Shown piece after piece: positions 44,457 to 53,708 of a stretch of 64,000 nucleotides of DNA. The stretch is from Streptomyces sp. CB01635 (GTDB taxonomy: Bacteria > Actinomycetota > Actinomycetes > Streptomycetales > Streptomycetaceae). Each line of letters starts with the position of its first letter. The stretch's first letter is position 1. The stretch lies in assembly GCF_002803065.1 (NCBI RefSeq), contig NZ_NNBL01000028.1, forward strand, positions 34,243-98,242, given 5' to 3'. Under the pieces are notes generated by a model that saw only the letters and a program-made list of their open reading frames with translations, did no database searches and had not been told where the DNA came from. The translations under genes were made by a program, and so were the position numbers.

Positions 44457-45395
44457 TCAGGAGTGGCCGCCCGAGGCGCGCAGTGCCGTCGCGTGGTGGC
44501 GCAGAGGCTCGATCTCCTCTGTGGCGCGCTCCAGTTCGGTCAGCCAGGTCCGTATCCGGGTCTCGTCCGCGGCGTACTTCTGGCACTCGCCGAGCGCCGC
44601 TACAAGGACCTTGAGCTTGTTCTCGTAGACCGTGACGTAGTCGTCCATCGCCGTGCGGGCCGGATGGACCGTGGAGTTGAAGAGCACGCCGACGCTGTCG
44701 CCGCCGGACGGCGCCAGTTCGCGCACGCGGTCTGCCATCCGGGACAGGCGTTGCCTGATCTCGTCGGGGCTCTCCCAGACCGGAGGCCCGTAGGCCAGTA
44801 CCCGGACGGATTCCCATGCCGTCGTCGCCCGGCCCTTCTTCGACCTGCCGCAGTCGAGCGTCAGGCTCACCCCGTAGAAGTCCCTGCCCCGCTCCGCCTC
44901 CGCCGCGACCAGGGACACGACGAATCTGTCCGCAGTGCCCGCGGGGATCAGCTGGTTGATGGAGTGGCGATAACTCCCCTCCCTGAGAGGGAAGTTGACG
45001 GCATACGCGGCGCTCGGGCCCATGCTTCGCTGCTGCGCCGGCAGGGGCGCCGTGATCGTCGCCCCGGGCAGGACGAGCACGAAGGGCAGATCGATCGGGG
45101 GGACGTGGAGCAGGCCCTCCACGTCCACCTGCACGCGTCGCACGACGCCGTCCAGGTCGCCCCCGTTACGTACGACGATGTCCAGGACCGGGCGCTCCGG
45201 GACCAGTTCGCCCAGGACGTGCGCGTCCGCGTCCCGCTCCGCGAGCACCGTCTCCGCGTCCATGACCGTGACGTCGAAGACGCTGATCACCCCGTCCTGC
45301 CTACGCCTGGCCCGCAGCGTCGCCCACGCCGCGATGACCGCGCCGACGGCCGCCGCCACGACTGCCCCGACGACCCCGATGACCGCAACCCACAT
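44457..45395 (-). CDS. Membrane-anchored hypothetical protein
   Basis: 312 residues from ATG 45395, chosen because GGGGAG sits 4 bases upstream; the frame opens 11 codons earlier. An N-terminal helix (MWVAVIGVVGAVVAAAVGAVIAAW) anchors it. A beta-rich domain follows (DIVVRNGGDLDGVVRRVQVDVEG ... FVLVLPGATITAPLPAQQR), then a helical C-terminus (VYENKLKVLVAALGECQKYAAD, RTWLTELERATEEIEPLRHHA) likely to form a coiled coil. No family recognised. Confidence 0.7.
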   Translation of the reverse strand: MWVAVIGVVGAVVAAAVGAVIAAWATLRARRRQDGVISVFDVTVMDAETVLAERDADAHVLGELVPERPVLDIVVRNGGDLDGVVRRVQVDVEGLLHVPPIDLPFVLVLPGATITAPLPAQQRSMGPSAAYAVNFPLREGSYRHSINQLIPAGTADRFVVSLVAAEAERGRDFYGVSLTLDCGRSKKGRATTAWESVRVLAYGPPVWESPDEIRQRLSRMADRVRELAPSGGDSVGVLFNSTVHPARTAMDDYVTVYENKLKVLVAALGECQKYAADETRIRTWLTELERATEEIEPLRHHATALRASGGHS

Positions 45396-45538
45396 CGCGC
45401 TCCCCGCCCCCGCTCCCCGACTCCCCATCGCCGCACGTCAGATGCCCGTACGCCCGGCAGCCGTCACAGCCGCTCTCGCAGCGTAGGCGCGACCACTGAC
45501 AACGGGCTCCTCGTACGCGAGTGTCCGAGGCGGCGTCC

Positions 45539-45934
45539 TCAGGCCGCGAGGCGTACCTCGCCCTGGCGCGGGGCGGCCCGGCGGACGGTGTGGCCGGCGG
45601 GCGGCGTCGCGAGGCGGAGCAGTTCGGACCGGCCGAGGGCCAGGACGTCGGCGAGACCGAGGCCCAGGGCGTGGGCCGCGGCCGCCAGGACCTCGGACGA
45701 CGCCTCCTTGAGGCCGCGCTCGATCTCGGAGAGGTACGGGAGGGAGATCCGGGCCGCGTCGGCGACGTCCTTCAGCGTGCGTTCCTGGGCGAGGCGCTCG
45801 CGGCGCAGGACATCACCCACGATGTCGCGCCAGAGCGGCTCCTTGGGCGGCACCCCGGCGGGCTCCGCCGGGACCGGGCGCAGGGCCGGGCGCAGAGGGA
45901 TGACGCGGGCCTGGTTCGACACGTGGCTGCTCAC
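45539..45934 (-). CDS. XRE-family regulator, ClgR-like HTH
   Basis: 131 residues from GTG 45934 (the frame extends to a GTG at 45958; neither has a clear ribosome site). A 35-residue Pro-rich head precedes the HTH (DIVGDVLRRERLAQERTLKDVADAARISLPYLSEIERGLKEASSEVLAAAAHALG, about residues 40-95), close in pattern to ClgR, the activator of clp protease genes, though with extra ends. The C-terminus is a short Ala/Arg-rich tail. Possibly involved in protein quality control; not demonstrated. Confidence 0.85.
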   Translation of the reverse strand: MSSHVSNQARVIPLRPALRPVPAEPAGVPPKEPLWRDIVGDVLRRERLAQERTLKDVADAARISLPYLSEIERGLKEASSEVLAAAAHALGLGLADVLALGRSELLRLATPPAGHTVRRAAPRQGEVRLAA

Positions 45935-46006
45935 GGGTTCAGCGTAGGAGCGGCGCACGCCGTGCGGCGCATCGTTCTGCCCGCGGCAGAAAACGACGCC
46001 CCCACG

Positions 46007-46360
46007 TCATAGGCCCCGTCCCGCCTCCGCCCGCATCCGCGCCGCCGTGGTCGACGGGTCGTAGTCCCCCGGAACCCCCTCCACGAAGATCAACTCGCCC
46101 TCCAGGTTCCGCGTCCGCAGCGGTATGAGCTCCTGGTAGGCGTCGGATTCGTACCAGCCGTGGACCGCGGCCTTGTCCGGGAACGAGATGACGACGACGC
46201 CCCCCGGCCACGAGCCCTCGATGTCCTCCAGCCGGGCGCCGTGCACGAGGAAGCGGCCGCCGAACGGGTCGAGGGTCGACTGGATGCGCTCCATGTAGTC
46301 GAAGACCTCTTCGTTCGGCACGGTGGTGTTGCGCAGGGCGGCGATGGCGTAGGCGGTCAT
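46007..46360 (-). CDS. DUF1330-family protein
   Basis: 117 residues. Dimeric alpha-beta barrel pattern: MTAYAIAALRNTTVPNEEVFDYMERIQSTLDPFGGRFLVHG, then WPGGVVVISFPDKAAVHGWYESDAYQELIPLRTRN, the DUF1330 signature. Members are small cytosolic proteins of unknown, possibly monooxygenase-like, function. Single gene with short flanks. Confidence 0.88.
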   Translation of the reverse strand: MTAYAIAALRNTTVPNEEVFDYMERIQSTLDPFGGRFLVHGARLEDIEGSWPGGVVVISFPDKAAVHGWYESDAYQELIPLRTRNLEGELIFVEGVPGDYDPSTTAARMRAEAGRGL

Positions 46361-46486
46361 GGGGTCCTCCCCGGCAGGATCGGTTCGATGACTCGATCCT
46401 GCCGGGGGACGGACGGACCGTCGATTACGCCTGAGGTAATGACCTGGGCAATGCCCCGGACAAGGCCCCGGACAACGCCCGAGGGA

Positions 46487-47539
46487 TCAGATCGTCGCCG
46501 CGTCGATCACGAACCGGTACCGCACGTCGCTCGCGAGCACGCGCTCGTACGCCTCGTTGATCTGGCTCGCCTCGATCAGTTCGATCTCGGCGCCCAGGCC
46601 GTGCTCGGCGCAGAAGTCGAGCATCTCCTGGGTCTCCTGGATGCCGCCGATGCCGGAGCCCGCGAGGGACTTGCGGCCCGCGATCACGGAGAACAGGTTG
46701 ATGGAGATGGGCTCCTCGGGGGCGCCCACGTTCACCAGGGCGCCGTCCGTCTTCAGGAGCGAGAGGAACGCGCCGAAGTCGAGCGGGGCCGAGACCGTCG
46801 ACAGGATGATGTCGAAGGTGCCGGCCAGCTCCTCGAAGGTCTTCGGGTCGCTGGTCGCGTAGTAGTGGTCGGCGCCCAGCTTGAGGCCGTCCTCCTGCTT
46901 GCGCAGGGACTGCGACAGGACGGTCACCTCGGCGCCGAGCGCGTGCGCGATCTTGACGCCCATGTGGCCGAGGCCGCCCATGCCGAGGACGGCGACCTTC
47001 TTGCCGGGGCCCGCGTTCCAGTGCTTGAGCGGGGAGTACGTGGTGATGCCCGCGCACAGCAGCGGCGCGGCCTCGTCGAGGGCGAGGCCCTCGGGGATGC
47101 CGACGGTGTAGTTCTCGTCGACGACGATGTGGGTGGAGTAGCCGCCGTAGGTGGGCTCGCCGTTCTTGTCGAGGGCGTTGTACGTGCCGACGTTGCCCTT
47201 GGCGCAGTACTGCTCGAGGCCCGCCTTGCAGTTGTCGCACTCGCGGCAGGAGTCGACCATGCAGCCGACGCCGACGCGGTCGCCGACGGCGAACTTGGTG
47301 ACGCCGGGTCCCACCTCGGTGACGATGCCGGCGATCTCGTGGCCGGGGACCATCGGGAAGATGCCCTCACCCCAGCCGTCGCGGGCCTGGTGGATGTCGG
47401 AGTGGCAGATGCCCGCGAACTTGATGTCGATCAGGACGTCGAACTCGCTCACCGGGCGGCGCGGAATGGTGGTGCGCTCCAGCGGGGCCTTTGCGGAGGG
47501 TGCGGCGTAGGCGCTGACGGTGGTGATCTCTGAGGTCAT
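46487..47539 (-). CDS. Zinc-dependent NAD(P) alcohol dehydrogenase (YahK/AdhC type)
   Basis: 350 residues. Catalytic zinc ligands: GICHSDIHQARDGWG (Cys and His, about residue 45) and the GHEIAG motif; structural zinc: GCMVDSCRECDNCKAGLEQYC (about 93-113) with four Cys. Rossmann motif VAVLGMGGLGHMGVKIAHALG (about 180). The cinnamyl/aldehyde reductase branch (NVGTYNALDKNG, GGYSTHIVVDENY) reduces aldehydes with NADPH. The divergent XRE gene 136 bases away is the likely regulator. Confidence 0.94.
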   Translation of the reverse strand: MTSEITTVSAYAAPSAKAPLERTTIPRRPVSEFDVLIDIKFAGICHSDIHQARDGWGEGIFPMVPGHEIAGIVTEVGPGVTKFAVGDRVGVGCMVDSCRECDNCKAGLEQYCAKGNVGTYNALDKNGEPTYGGYSTHIVVDENYTVGIPEGLALDEAAPLLCAGITTYSPLKHWNAGPGKKVAVLGMGGLGHMGVKIAHALGAEVTVLSQSLRKQEDGLKLGADHYYATSDPKTFEELAGTFDIILSTVSAPLDFGAFLSLLKTDGALVNVGAPEEPISINLFSVIAGRKSLAGSGIGGIQETQEMLDFCAEHGLGAEIELIEASQINEAYERVLASDVRYRFVIDAATI

Positions 47540-47675
47540 GCGTCAAGCCTGCCCCAGCCGGAGGCATCTTCCGAGCTCAGGGCCTTGCCCCGCTTTGCGT
47601 ACGCCCACTGGTCCTACTACTGGCGGGGTCAGGATCACCTTCGTACGCCTGTGGCTGCCCGGCGATACTTGAGGC

Positions 47676-48599
47676 ATGGACGATGACGGGACCCGCGCCA
47701 CCCCGGCCGCCGGCGAGCCGCTGGACCGGCGTGCCGAGCTGAGCGAGTTCCTGCGCACCCGGCGGGCCCGGCTGAAGCCGCAGGACGTGGGGCTGCCGGA
47801 CTTCGGGCGGCACCGGCGCGTGCCGGGCCTGCGCCGCGAGGAGCTGGCGCAGCTGGCCGGCGTGTCGGTGGCGTACTACACGCGCCTGGAGCAGGGGAAC
47901 GGGCGGAACGTGTCGGCGGAGGTGCTCGACGCGATCGCGCGCGCCCTGCGCCTCACGGACGCCGAGCACGCGCATCTGACGCATCTCGCGAAGCCGAAGC
48001 AGCACAAGAAGACGAAGCGGTCCGCGAGGCCCCAGCAGGTGCGGGTCGCGCTGAGTCAGCTCCTGGAGACCCTGGACGGCGTCCCGGCGTACATCGGCGG
48101 GCCGCGCTCGGAGATCCTCGCGTGGAACCGGATGGCGGCGGCGCTCTTCGGTGACTGGAGCGAGCTGCCGCCGCGCGAGCGGAACTGGGCGCGGCTCGTC
48201 TTCCTCGACCCCGCCTACCGCGACCTGTTCCTGGAGTGGGACTCCAAGGCGTCCGACATGGTCAGCTATCTGCGCCTGTATGCGGGATGCCACCCGGACG
48301 ACCCGGAGCTGTCGGCACTGGTCGGTGAGCTCTCCGTCAAGAGCGAGGAGTTCAGGCGGCTGTGGGCGACGCACGACGTCAGGGAGAAGAGCCACGGCGT
48401 GAAGCAGATGCGGCATCCGCTCGTCGGTGACCTGGCGCTGATGTACGAGACGCTGCACCTGCCGGACGACGAGGAGCAGTTCCTGGTCATGTACCACGCG
48501 GAACCGGGCTCCCCGTCGGCCGAGGCGCTGCGCCTCCTCGCGAGCTGGGGCACGGACGCGGTACGGGCCGGCCAGGGCCAGGATCAGGCCAAGGACTGA
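47676..48599 (+). CDS. XRE-family regulator with MmyB-like ligand domain
   Basis: 307 residues, GAGG upstream of ATG 47676. HTH: ELSEFLRTRRARLKPQDVGLP ... RVPGLRREELAQLAGVSVAYYTRLEQGNGRNVSAEVLDAIARAL (about residues 24-95). The C-terminal MmyB-type PAS-like domain shows LDGVPAYIGGPRSEILAWNRMAAALFGDW and LRLYAGCHPDDPELSALVGELSVKSEEFRRLWATHDV. Such regulators are almost always divergent to a short-chain or zinc dehydrogenase, as here, and respond to hydrophobic ligands. Confidence 0.95.
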   Translation: MDDDGTRATPAAGEPLDRRAELSEFLRTRRARLKPQDVGLPDFGRHRRVPGLRREELAQLAGVSVAYYTRLEQGNGRNVSAEVLDAIARALRLTDAEHAHLTHLAKPKQHKKTKRSARPQQVRVALSQLLETLDGVPAYIGGPRSEILAWNRMAAALFGDWSELPPRERNWARLVFLDPAYRDLFLEWDSKASDMVSYLRLYAGCHPDDPELSALVGELSVKSEEFRRLWATHDVREKSHGVKQMRHPLVGDLALMYETLHLPDDEEQFLVMYHAEPGSPSAEALRLLASWGTDAVRAGQGQDQAKD

Positions 48600-48605
48600 G
48601 CGGCT

Positions 48606-49376
48606 CTACGGCTGGTAGGGCGGCGCCGCCCCCCAGTTCCACAGCGGTACGGGCTGCTCGGCGGGCCGGGCCGCGTCGGGGCCCGAGAAGTACACGGCGA
48701 GCCGGGTGCCCCACTCGATGTAGGCGCTGAACGCGGAGCGGAACTCGGCGTCGGCCGGCAGGCCCGCCTCGTCCGCCGCGTCCTGCATCAGGTTGACCCA
48801 GCGGCGGCGCTGCGGCTCCGTGATGTGTTTGCCGATGTGCTTGGCGACCATGTGGCTGTGACCGCCCTGCTGTTCGGAGTAGGCGGCGGGGCCGCCGAAG
48901 ACCTCGCCGATCCACAGGGCGACGTGCCCGGCGTGCTCGGGCGGGAGGCCCGCGAAGAGAGGGCCGAGGAGGTCGTCCTTGAGGACCTTGGCGTAGAACA
49001 CGTCGGTGAGCCGCGCGAAGGCGTCGGCGCCGCCGGCCCAGTCGTACAGGCTCGGGACGGACGCGCCGGTGCCGCGCACCGACGTGGGCTTGTAGTGGCG
49101 CATCTCGTCGATGTTCCCGACGTACGGCCTGATCTCGGCGAGGAAGTCCTGGAAGAGCTCGGACTTGCGGAAGCCCTCGATGTGGTCCTCGGTCGAGGTC
49201 CAGGTGATGCGCAGGATGAAGTGCTCGAAGTCCTCTTCGCAGCGCGCCAGTTCGTAGTCCACGCACTGGGGCGCGGCGGCGAGCCGGACGGCGGCGCGCG
49301 TGTAGGCCGCGAGGAACTCTGCGGACCGGTTCTCGGGGATCCGGTAGCGGATGTACTCGACTGTCTGCGTCGTCAT
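48606..49376 (-). CDS. Chimera: antibiotic-biosynthesis-monooxygenase domain + group II truncated haemoglobin
   Basis: About 256 residues from ATG 49376 (ATGs at 49385 and 49388 also possible). Residues about 1-95 are an ABM/DUF-type ferredoxin-like barrel (VEYIRYRIPENRSAEFLAAYTRAA, CVDYELARCEEDFEHFILRITW). Residues about 110-245 are a group II truncated globin: LYDWAGGADAFARLTDVFYAKVLKDDLLGPLFAG, a proximal-His region GGHSHMVAKHIGKHI and RRRWVNLMQDAADEAG. A two-domain chimera of this kind is known from Streptomyces avermitilis. It may bind O2 or NO and a quinone-like substrate; the cellular role is open. Confidence 0.92.
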   Translation of the reverse strand: MTTQTVEYIRYRIPENRSAEFLAAYTRAAVRLAAAPQCVDYELARCEEDFEHFILRITWTSTEDHIEGFRKSELFQDFLAEIRPYVGNIDEMRHYKPTSVRGTGASVPSLYDWAGGADAFARLTDVFYAKVLKDDLLGPLFAGLPPEHAGHVALWIGEVFGGPAAYSEQQGGHSHMVAKHIGKHITEPQRRRWVNLMQDAADEAGLPADAEFRSAFSAYIEWGTRLAVYFSGPDAARPAEQPVPLWNWGAAPPYQP

Positions 49377-49393
49377 GGCAGTCATCACAACAC

Positions 49394-49433
49394 GGGTGGC
49401 CCGCCCCGGCCATGAGGCCGGGACGGGCCACCC
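49394..49433. terminator. Hairpin between subtilase and globin chimera genes
   Basis: Stem of 18 bp with one mismatch (GGGTGGCCCGCCCCGGCC against its complement), 4-base loop, 80 bases past the subtilase stop and just before the chimera's start on the same strand. It ends the subtilase transcript or sits in the chimera's leader. Confidence 0.7.
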
Positions 49434-49513
49434 GGGCTGTCAGCGCTGGGCGTAACGGGCCATGCCCGTCACTACGCCGGCGGGCGTAGTGCGCCTACGC
49501 CACACGACCGCGG

Positions 49514-52500
49514 CTACTTGCCGTAGTACGCGTTGTAGACCGAGATCGTCGACTTGTTGCCCTTCTTGTCGGCGATCTTGGCGTGGAAGGAGACGGCCTT
49601 GCCCTTGGCCGGGTTCTTCACGGTGACCTTGCCGTTCTTGACGTCCAGCTTCTTCCACGTCTGGCCGTAGTCGTAGGAGACGTACACGGACAGCGACTTG
49701 AGGTTGCTGCCCGCGGCCGCGCCCTGGACGGTGACGGGGACCGACTGGGTCTTGTCGGCGGGGGCGGTGCTGTCGAGGCCGACGGCCGCGTCGAAGCGGG
49801 CCGTGGACAGCGGCAGCCTGGCCGCCTCGTCGGAGGAGGCCGGCTTCTTCGAGCGGAACGTCCAGCTGGCGTCGACGCGGGTGGAGGCCGCGGCGATCTT
49901 GACGCTGCGCTTGATGGACGTCGACAGCTTGTACTCGGCGTCGCCGGAGGTGACCTTGAAGGGCTTCTCGCCGACCAGCGGGTCGTCGTTCTCGCCGACC
50001 TTGGTGCTGCCCTTGTAGAGCGTGGTCTTCACCGAGAGGTACTGCGAGTAGCCGGCGTGGGTCTTGCCGTCGGCGTACATCGGCAGGTTGCCGTAGATCT
50101 CGTTGCCGTCGCGGTAGACGCCGTAGTCACCGCCGATGCGGGGGCCGAAGACGCCGGTGTTGAACGTCTTCTCGTACGCCTTGCCGCCCTGGAACGACTG
50201 GGGCGTGCCCAGCGTGTAGGAGGCCTCCTGGGTCGGGAAGCCGTCGCTGTCCTCGGGGCCGTTCTGCGAGAACTCCAGGCCCCACTTCACCTTGTCGCCG
50301 GTGGACAGGTGCAGGGTGCGGGTGCCGGGGAGCTTCTGGTCGACGGCGGCGGACCAGCCGCCGGAGCTGACGGGCAGCATGCCGATCGCGCCGATGGAGC
50401 CGGTCTTGTCCTTGGCCGCTCCGCCGAGGCCGACCTTCACCGTGGCCAGGTCGTTCGCCGTGTAGTGCTTGGTGTAGCCGGTGGCGAGCTTCTTGACGGT
50501 GCCGCCGGAGACGGTGTCGTACTCGGTGTCGGCGCCCTTCGTCCACACGCCGGTCCACTGCTGCTGGAGCTTGATGCCGGTCGGCTCCGGGCCGATGCCG
50601 GCGGTGCGGAAGTTGGTGGTGTACGAGTCCAGGAGCCAGCCGTAGCTGGACGAGGAGTCGGCGGTGTCGACCGTGAACTCCGGCGCGGCGAGGACGCCCT
50701 TGGCGGCGGCGTCGGGGACGGTCACGGACACGGGCTTGGTGGTACGGGCGTCGAGCGTGACCGTCGTGTTCCGGGTGACGTCCAGCTTCGGCTGCACCAG
50801 CCAGTCGGCGCCCTTGGAGAAGTCCTCGGGGTCGGCCACCAGGTACTCGTTGAGGATGTAACTGCCCTTGGGGACACGGACCTTGACGGTGCCCGAGGCC
50901 GGGTCGTAGGCGTTGAAGTACGCGTCCGTGCCGATGCCGGCCAGGGACGTCTCGTAGCCCTGGGCGTCCTTGCCGTCGCGCCCGATGTGCTTGAGCGTCA
51001 CGTCGTACGACTCGACCTCGCGCTGCACGGCGGCCGCGGTGCGCACGGACTGGCCGCCGCCCGTCGCCACGACGTACGCGGAGTACGCGCCGTCGACCGT
51101 GCCGCCGAGCTTCGTGTTCGCGGTCAGGTCCACGGAGGCGGTGCCGCCCGCGGGGACGGTCACCTTCGCCGCGCCGAGCTTGAAGAAGCCGGCCGGGGCG
51201 GCCTGGCCCTTCGGGTTGGTGCCGGTGGCCGTCAGGTCGAGGGTGACGTCCTTGTCACCGGTGTTCCTGTACGTCACCTTCTTGGTGATCGCGGCATCGT
51301 CGGTGTGCGGCCACTGAGCGACACCGAAGCTCACCGAGACGGGCTCGGCGAACACGGTCTGCCCGATGGCCTTGTCGACCTGGATGCGGCCCGAACCCTG
51401 CTCGAAGGGCGTGTACTTGCCGCCCTTGGTGGAGCCGGTCAGGACGCCCTTGAGCTGGGCGGACTTCCAGTCCGGGTGCTCCTGCTTGAGGATCGCGGCG
51501 GCGCCCGCGACGTGCGGGGTCGCCATCGACGTACCGGAGATCGTGAGGTAGCCCGCGGGGTTCTCGCCGACTTCCCTGTCGATGACGCTGCCCGGGGCGG
51601 CGGCGGCCGTGATGTCGACGCCGGGGGCGGTGACGTCCGGCTTGACGGCGCCGTCGCCGATGCGCGGGCCGCGGCTGGAGAACTCGGCCAGCTTGTCGTT
51701 GCCGTCGACCGCGCCGACGGTCAGGGCCGCGTCCGCGCTGCCCGGGGAGCCGACGGTCGAGTCGCCGAACTCGCCCTCGTTGCCCGCGGCGATGGCGAAC
51801 AGGATGCCCTTCTCGGCGGACAGCTTGTTGACCTCGGCCTCGAGCGGGTCGACCTCGGGGGTGTCACCGCCGCCGAGGCTGAGGTTGACGACGTCGGCAC
51901 CCTGGTCGGCGGCCCACTCCATGCCGGCGAGGATGCCGGAGTCGTCGCCGAAGCCGTCGTCGCTGAGGACCTTGCCGTTGAGCAGCTTGGCGCCAGGGGC
52001 TACGCCCTTGAACTTGCCGCCCGACTTGGCGCCCGTACCGGCGGCGATGGACGCGACGTGCGTGCCGTGGCCGTAGCGGTCCACGGCGTCGGCGGAGGTG
52101 GAGAAGTTCTTCTCGCCGACGACCTGGCCCTTGAGGTCGGGGTGGGTCGCGTCGACGCCCGTGTCCAGGACGGCGATCTTGACGCCCTTGCCGTCGTAGC
52201 CGGCCGCCCACGCCTTGGGGGCGCCGATCTGCGGGACCGACTTGTCCAGGCTGGCCTTGCGCACGCCGTCGAGCCAGATGCGGCTGATGCCGGAGGCGGC
52301 AGAGCCCCGGGAGGTCGTGACGGCGTCCCAGAGGCGGGTGGCGTCCTGCTTGGGCGTGGTGACGGCGTCCGCGTTCAGCGACTTGAGGGTCCTGCGGACC
52401 GTCGTGTCACCGGCGTCGCGCACGTCGGCTCGGGCTGCGGTCGCGGTGCCCTTGTAGCCGACGATCACCTTGAGGCCGTGCTTCTGCGCCTTGCGGTTGG

Positions 52501-52867
52501 CCGACTTGGAGAGCTCGGTGACGTCGAAGAGCCGCTGGTCGAGCTTGCCGCTCGCGACCAGCCGCTGCGCGTCGGCCGGCACCACGAGGGTGTGGCCGCC
52601 GACGGTGCGCGTCTGCGCGGGGATGTGCTCACGGCCCTTGGCGTGCTGGTAGCCGACCGGCTTCCCCTTCGCGTCGAGGGTGACGCGGTCGCCGGTGATG
52701 AGCGTGATGTGCTGGTCGGGCGAGGCCTTCGCCGTCTCGCCGGACTGCGCCACGGGGGCGGCGGCCACGGCCGGGGCGGTCAGACCCGCGGTGAGGACGA
52801 CGGCCGCTGCGGCGGCCACAGTCGTGGCGCTCAGTCTCTTCGAGGTTATTCGTGCCTGTCTGTGCAA
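49514..52867 (-). CDS. Secreted S8 subtilisin-family serine protease, large multidomain
   Basis: About 1117 residues from TTG 52867, preferred because GGGGGAAAG precedes it; the frame opens at another TTG, 52924. A Sec signal (RLSATTVAAAAAVVLTAGLTAPAVAAAP) is followed by a pro-region, then the catalytic triad: Asp in AVLDTGVDATHPDL (about residue 234), His in YGHGTHVASIAAG (about 266) and Ser in SGTSMATPHVAGAAA (about 445), with AAGNEGEFGD at the oxyanion loop. The C-terminal 600 residues are beta-rich, with Fn3-like segments (GDKDVTLDLTATGTN). Extracellular protein degradation is the likely role. It is monocistronic. Confidence 0.95.
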   Translation of the reverse strand: MHRQARITSKRLSATTVAAAAAVVLTAGLTAPAVAAAPVAQSGETAKASPDQHITLITGDRVTLDAKGKPVGYQHAKGREHIPAQTRTVGGHTLVVPADAQRLVASGKLDQRLFDVTELSKSANRKAQKHGLKVIVGYKGTATAARADVRDAGDTTVRRTLKSLNADAVTTPKQDATRLWDAVTTSRGSAASGISRIWLDGVRKASLDKSVPQIGAPKAWAAGYDGKGVKIAVLDTGVDATHPDLKGQVVGEKNFSTSADAVDRYGHGTHVASIAAGTGAKSGGKFKGVAPGAKLLNGKVLSDDGFGDDSGILAGMEWAADQGADVVNLSLGGGDTPEVDPLEAEVNKLSAEKGILFAIAAGNEGEFGDSTVGSPGSADAALTVGAVDGNDKLAEFSSRGPRIGDGAVKPDVTAPGVDITAAAAPGSVIDREVGENPAGYLTISGTSMATPHVAGAAAILKQEHPDWKSAQLKGVLTGSTKGGKYTPFEQGSGRIQVDKAIGQTVFAEPVSVSFGVAQWPHTDDAAITKKVTYRNTGDKDVTLDLTATGTNPKGQAAPAGFFKLGAAKVTVPAGGTASVDLTANTKLGGTVDGAYSAYVVATGGGQSVRTAAAVQREVESYDVTLKHIGRDGKDAQGYETSLAGIGTDAYFNAYDPASGTVKVRVPKGSYILNEYLVADPEDFSKGADWLVQPKLDVTRNTTVTLDARTTKPVSVTVPDAAAKGVLAAPEFTVDTADSSSSYGWLLDSYTTNFRTAGIGPEPTGIKLQQQWTGVWTKGADTEYDTVSGGTVKKLATGYTKHYTANDLATVKVGLGGAAKDKTGSIGAIGMLPVSSGGWSAAVDQKLPGTRTLHLSTGDKVKWGLEFSQNGPEDSDGFPTQEASYTLGTPQSFQGGKAYEKTFNTGVFGPRIGGDYGVYRDGNEIYGNLPMYADGKTHAGYSQYLSVKTTLYKGSTKVGENDDPLVGEKPFKVTSGDAEYKLSTSIKRSVKIAAASTRVDASWTFRSKKPASSDEAARLPLSTARFDAAVGLDSTAPADKTQSVPVTVQGAAAGSNLKSLSVYVSYDYGQTWKKLDVKNGKVTVKNPAKGKAVSFHAKIADKKGNKSTISVYNAYYGK

Positions 52868-52971
52868 CTTTCCCCCTGGTGACGGTAGTTCACCGGTGGG
52901 AGGCCCAGGCGGACCCCCCTGCAAAGAGATGATGCAGGGGGGTCACCGGTTGTGCACCGAAGCGATCGAAA

Positions 52972-53658
52972 TCAGCCAGCTTTTGAGTTTTCCGTGATGG
53001 TGATCCGGCCCTTGCGGATGGTCGCGAGCCGGGGCGCCCTGCGGGCGATCGACGAGTCGTGGGTGACCATGATGAAGGTCAGCCCGTGCTCCTTCCACAT
53101 GGTCTCGAGCACGTCCATGATCTCGTCGCGCATGGACTCGTCGAGGTTGCCGGTGGGCTCGTCGGCGAGCAGCACCTTGGGGTTCTTGACGAGGGCGCGG
53201 GCGATGGCGACGCGCTGCTGCTGGCCGCCGGACATCTCCCCGGGCAGATGGCCGAGCCGTTCGCCGAGGCCGACCGAGTTCAGGGCCTGCGCGGCGCGTT
53301 CGCGGCGGTCTGCGGCCTTGAGGCCGAGCGGCACGAGGGCCGTCTCGACGTTCTCCTGGGCGTTGAGCGTCGGGATCAGGTTGAAGCTCTGGAAGACGAA
53401 CCCGATGGACTCGGCGCGGAACTTGGTGAGCCGCGCCTCCGGGAGCTTCGCCAGGTCGACGCCGTCGAGCTCGATGCTGCCCGCGGTCGGCCGGTCGAGC
53501 CCGCCGAGCATCTGGAGGAGGGTGGACTTGCCGCCGCCGGTGGGGCCCTGGATGACGAGCCGGTCGCCGTCGCCGATGGTCAGGTCCACCCCGGCGAGCG
53601 CGTCGACGGTGTCCTTGCCGCGCCGGTACTGCTTGGTGACGCCTCTCAGCTGATACAT
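52972..53658 (-). CDS. MacB/LolD-type ABC ATPase
   Basis: 228 residues; ATG 53658 opens MYQLRGVTKQYRRG (the longer frame upstream is antisense noise). Walker A GPTGGGKST (about 36-44), Q-loop FVFQSFNLIPTL, signature MSGGQQQRVAIARALV, Walker B VLLADEPTGNLDE, H-loop MVTHDSS. It partners the FtsX-like permease gene 50 bases upstream in transcription order. Export of peptide, lipoprotein or antibiotic is typical; the substrate is unknown. Confidence 0.93.
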   Translation of the reverse strand: MYQLRGVTKQYRRGKDTVDALAGVDLTIGDGDRLVIQGPTGGGKSTLLQMLGGLDRPTAGSIELDGVDLAKLPEARLTKFRAESIGFVFQSFNLIPTLNAQENVETALVPLGLKAADRRERAAQALNSVGLGERLGHLPGEMSGGQQQRVAIARALVKNPKVLLADEPTGNLDESMRDEIMDVLETMWKEHGLTFIMVTHDSSIARRAPRLATIRKGRITITENSKAG

Positions 53659-53708
53659 GGTGCAACTCCTGCGGTACGTAGAGGTGTTCGGGAGGCCGCG
53701 CGGTGCGG

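Noticed and set aside
49583..52882. 1099-residue plus-strand frame
   Set aside because: Antisense of the subtilase, whose catalytic triad is unmistakable on the minus strand.
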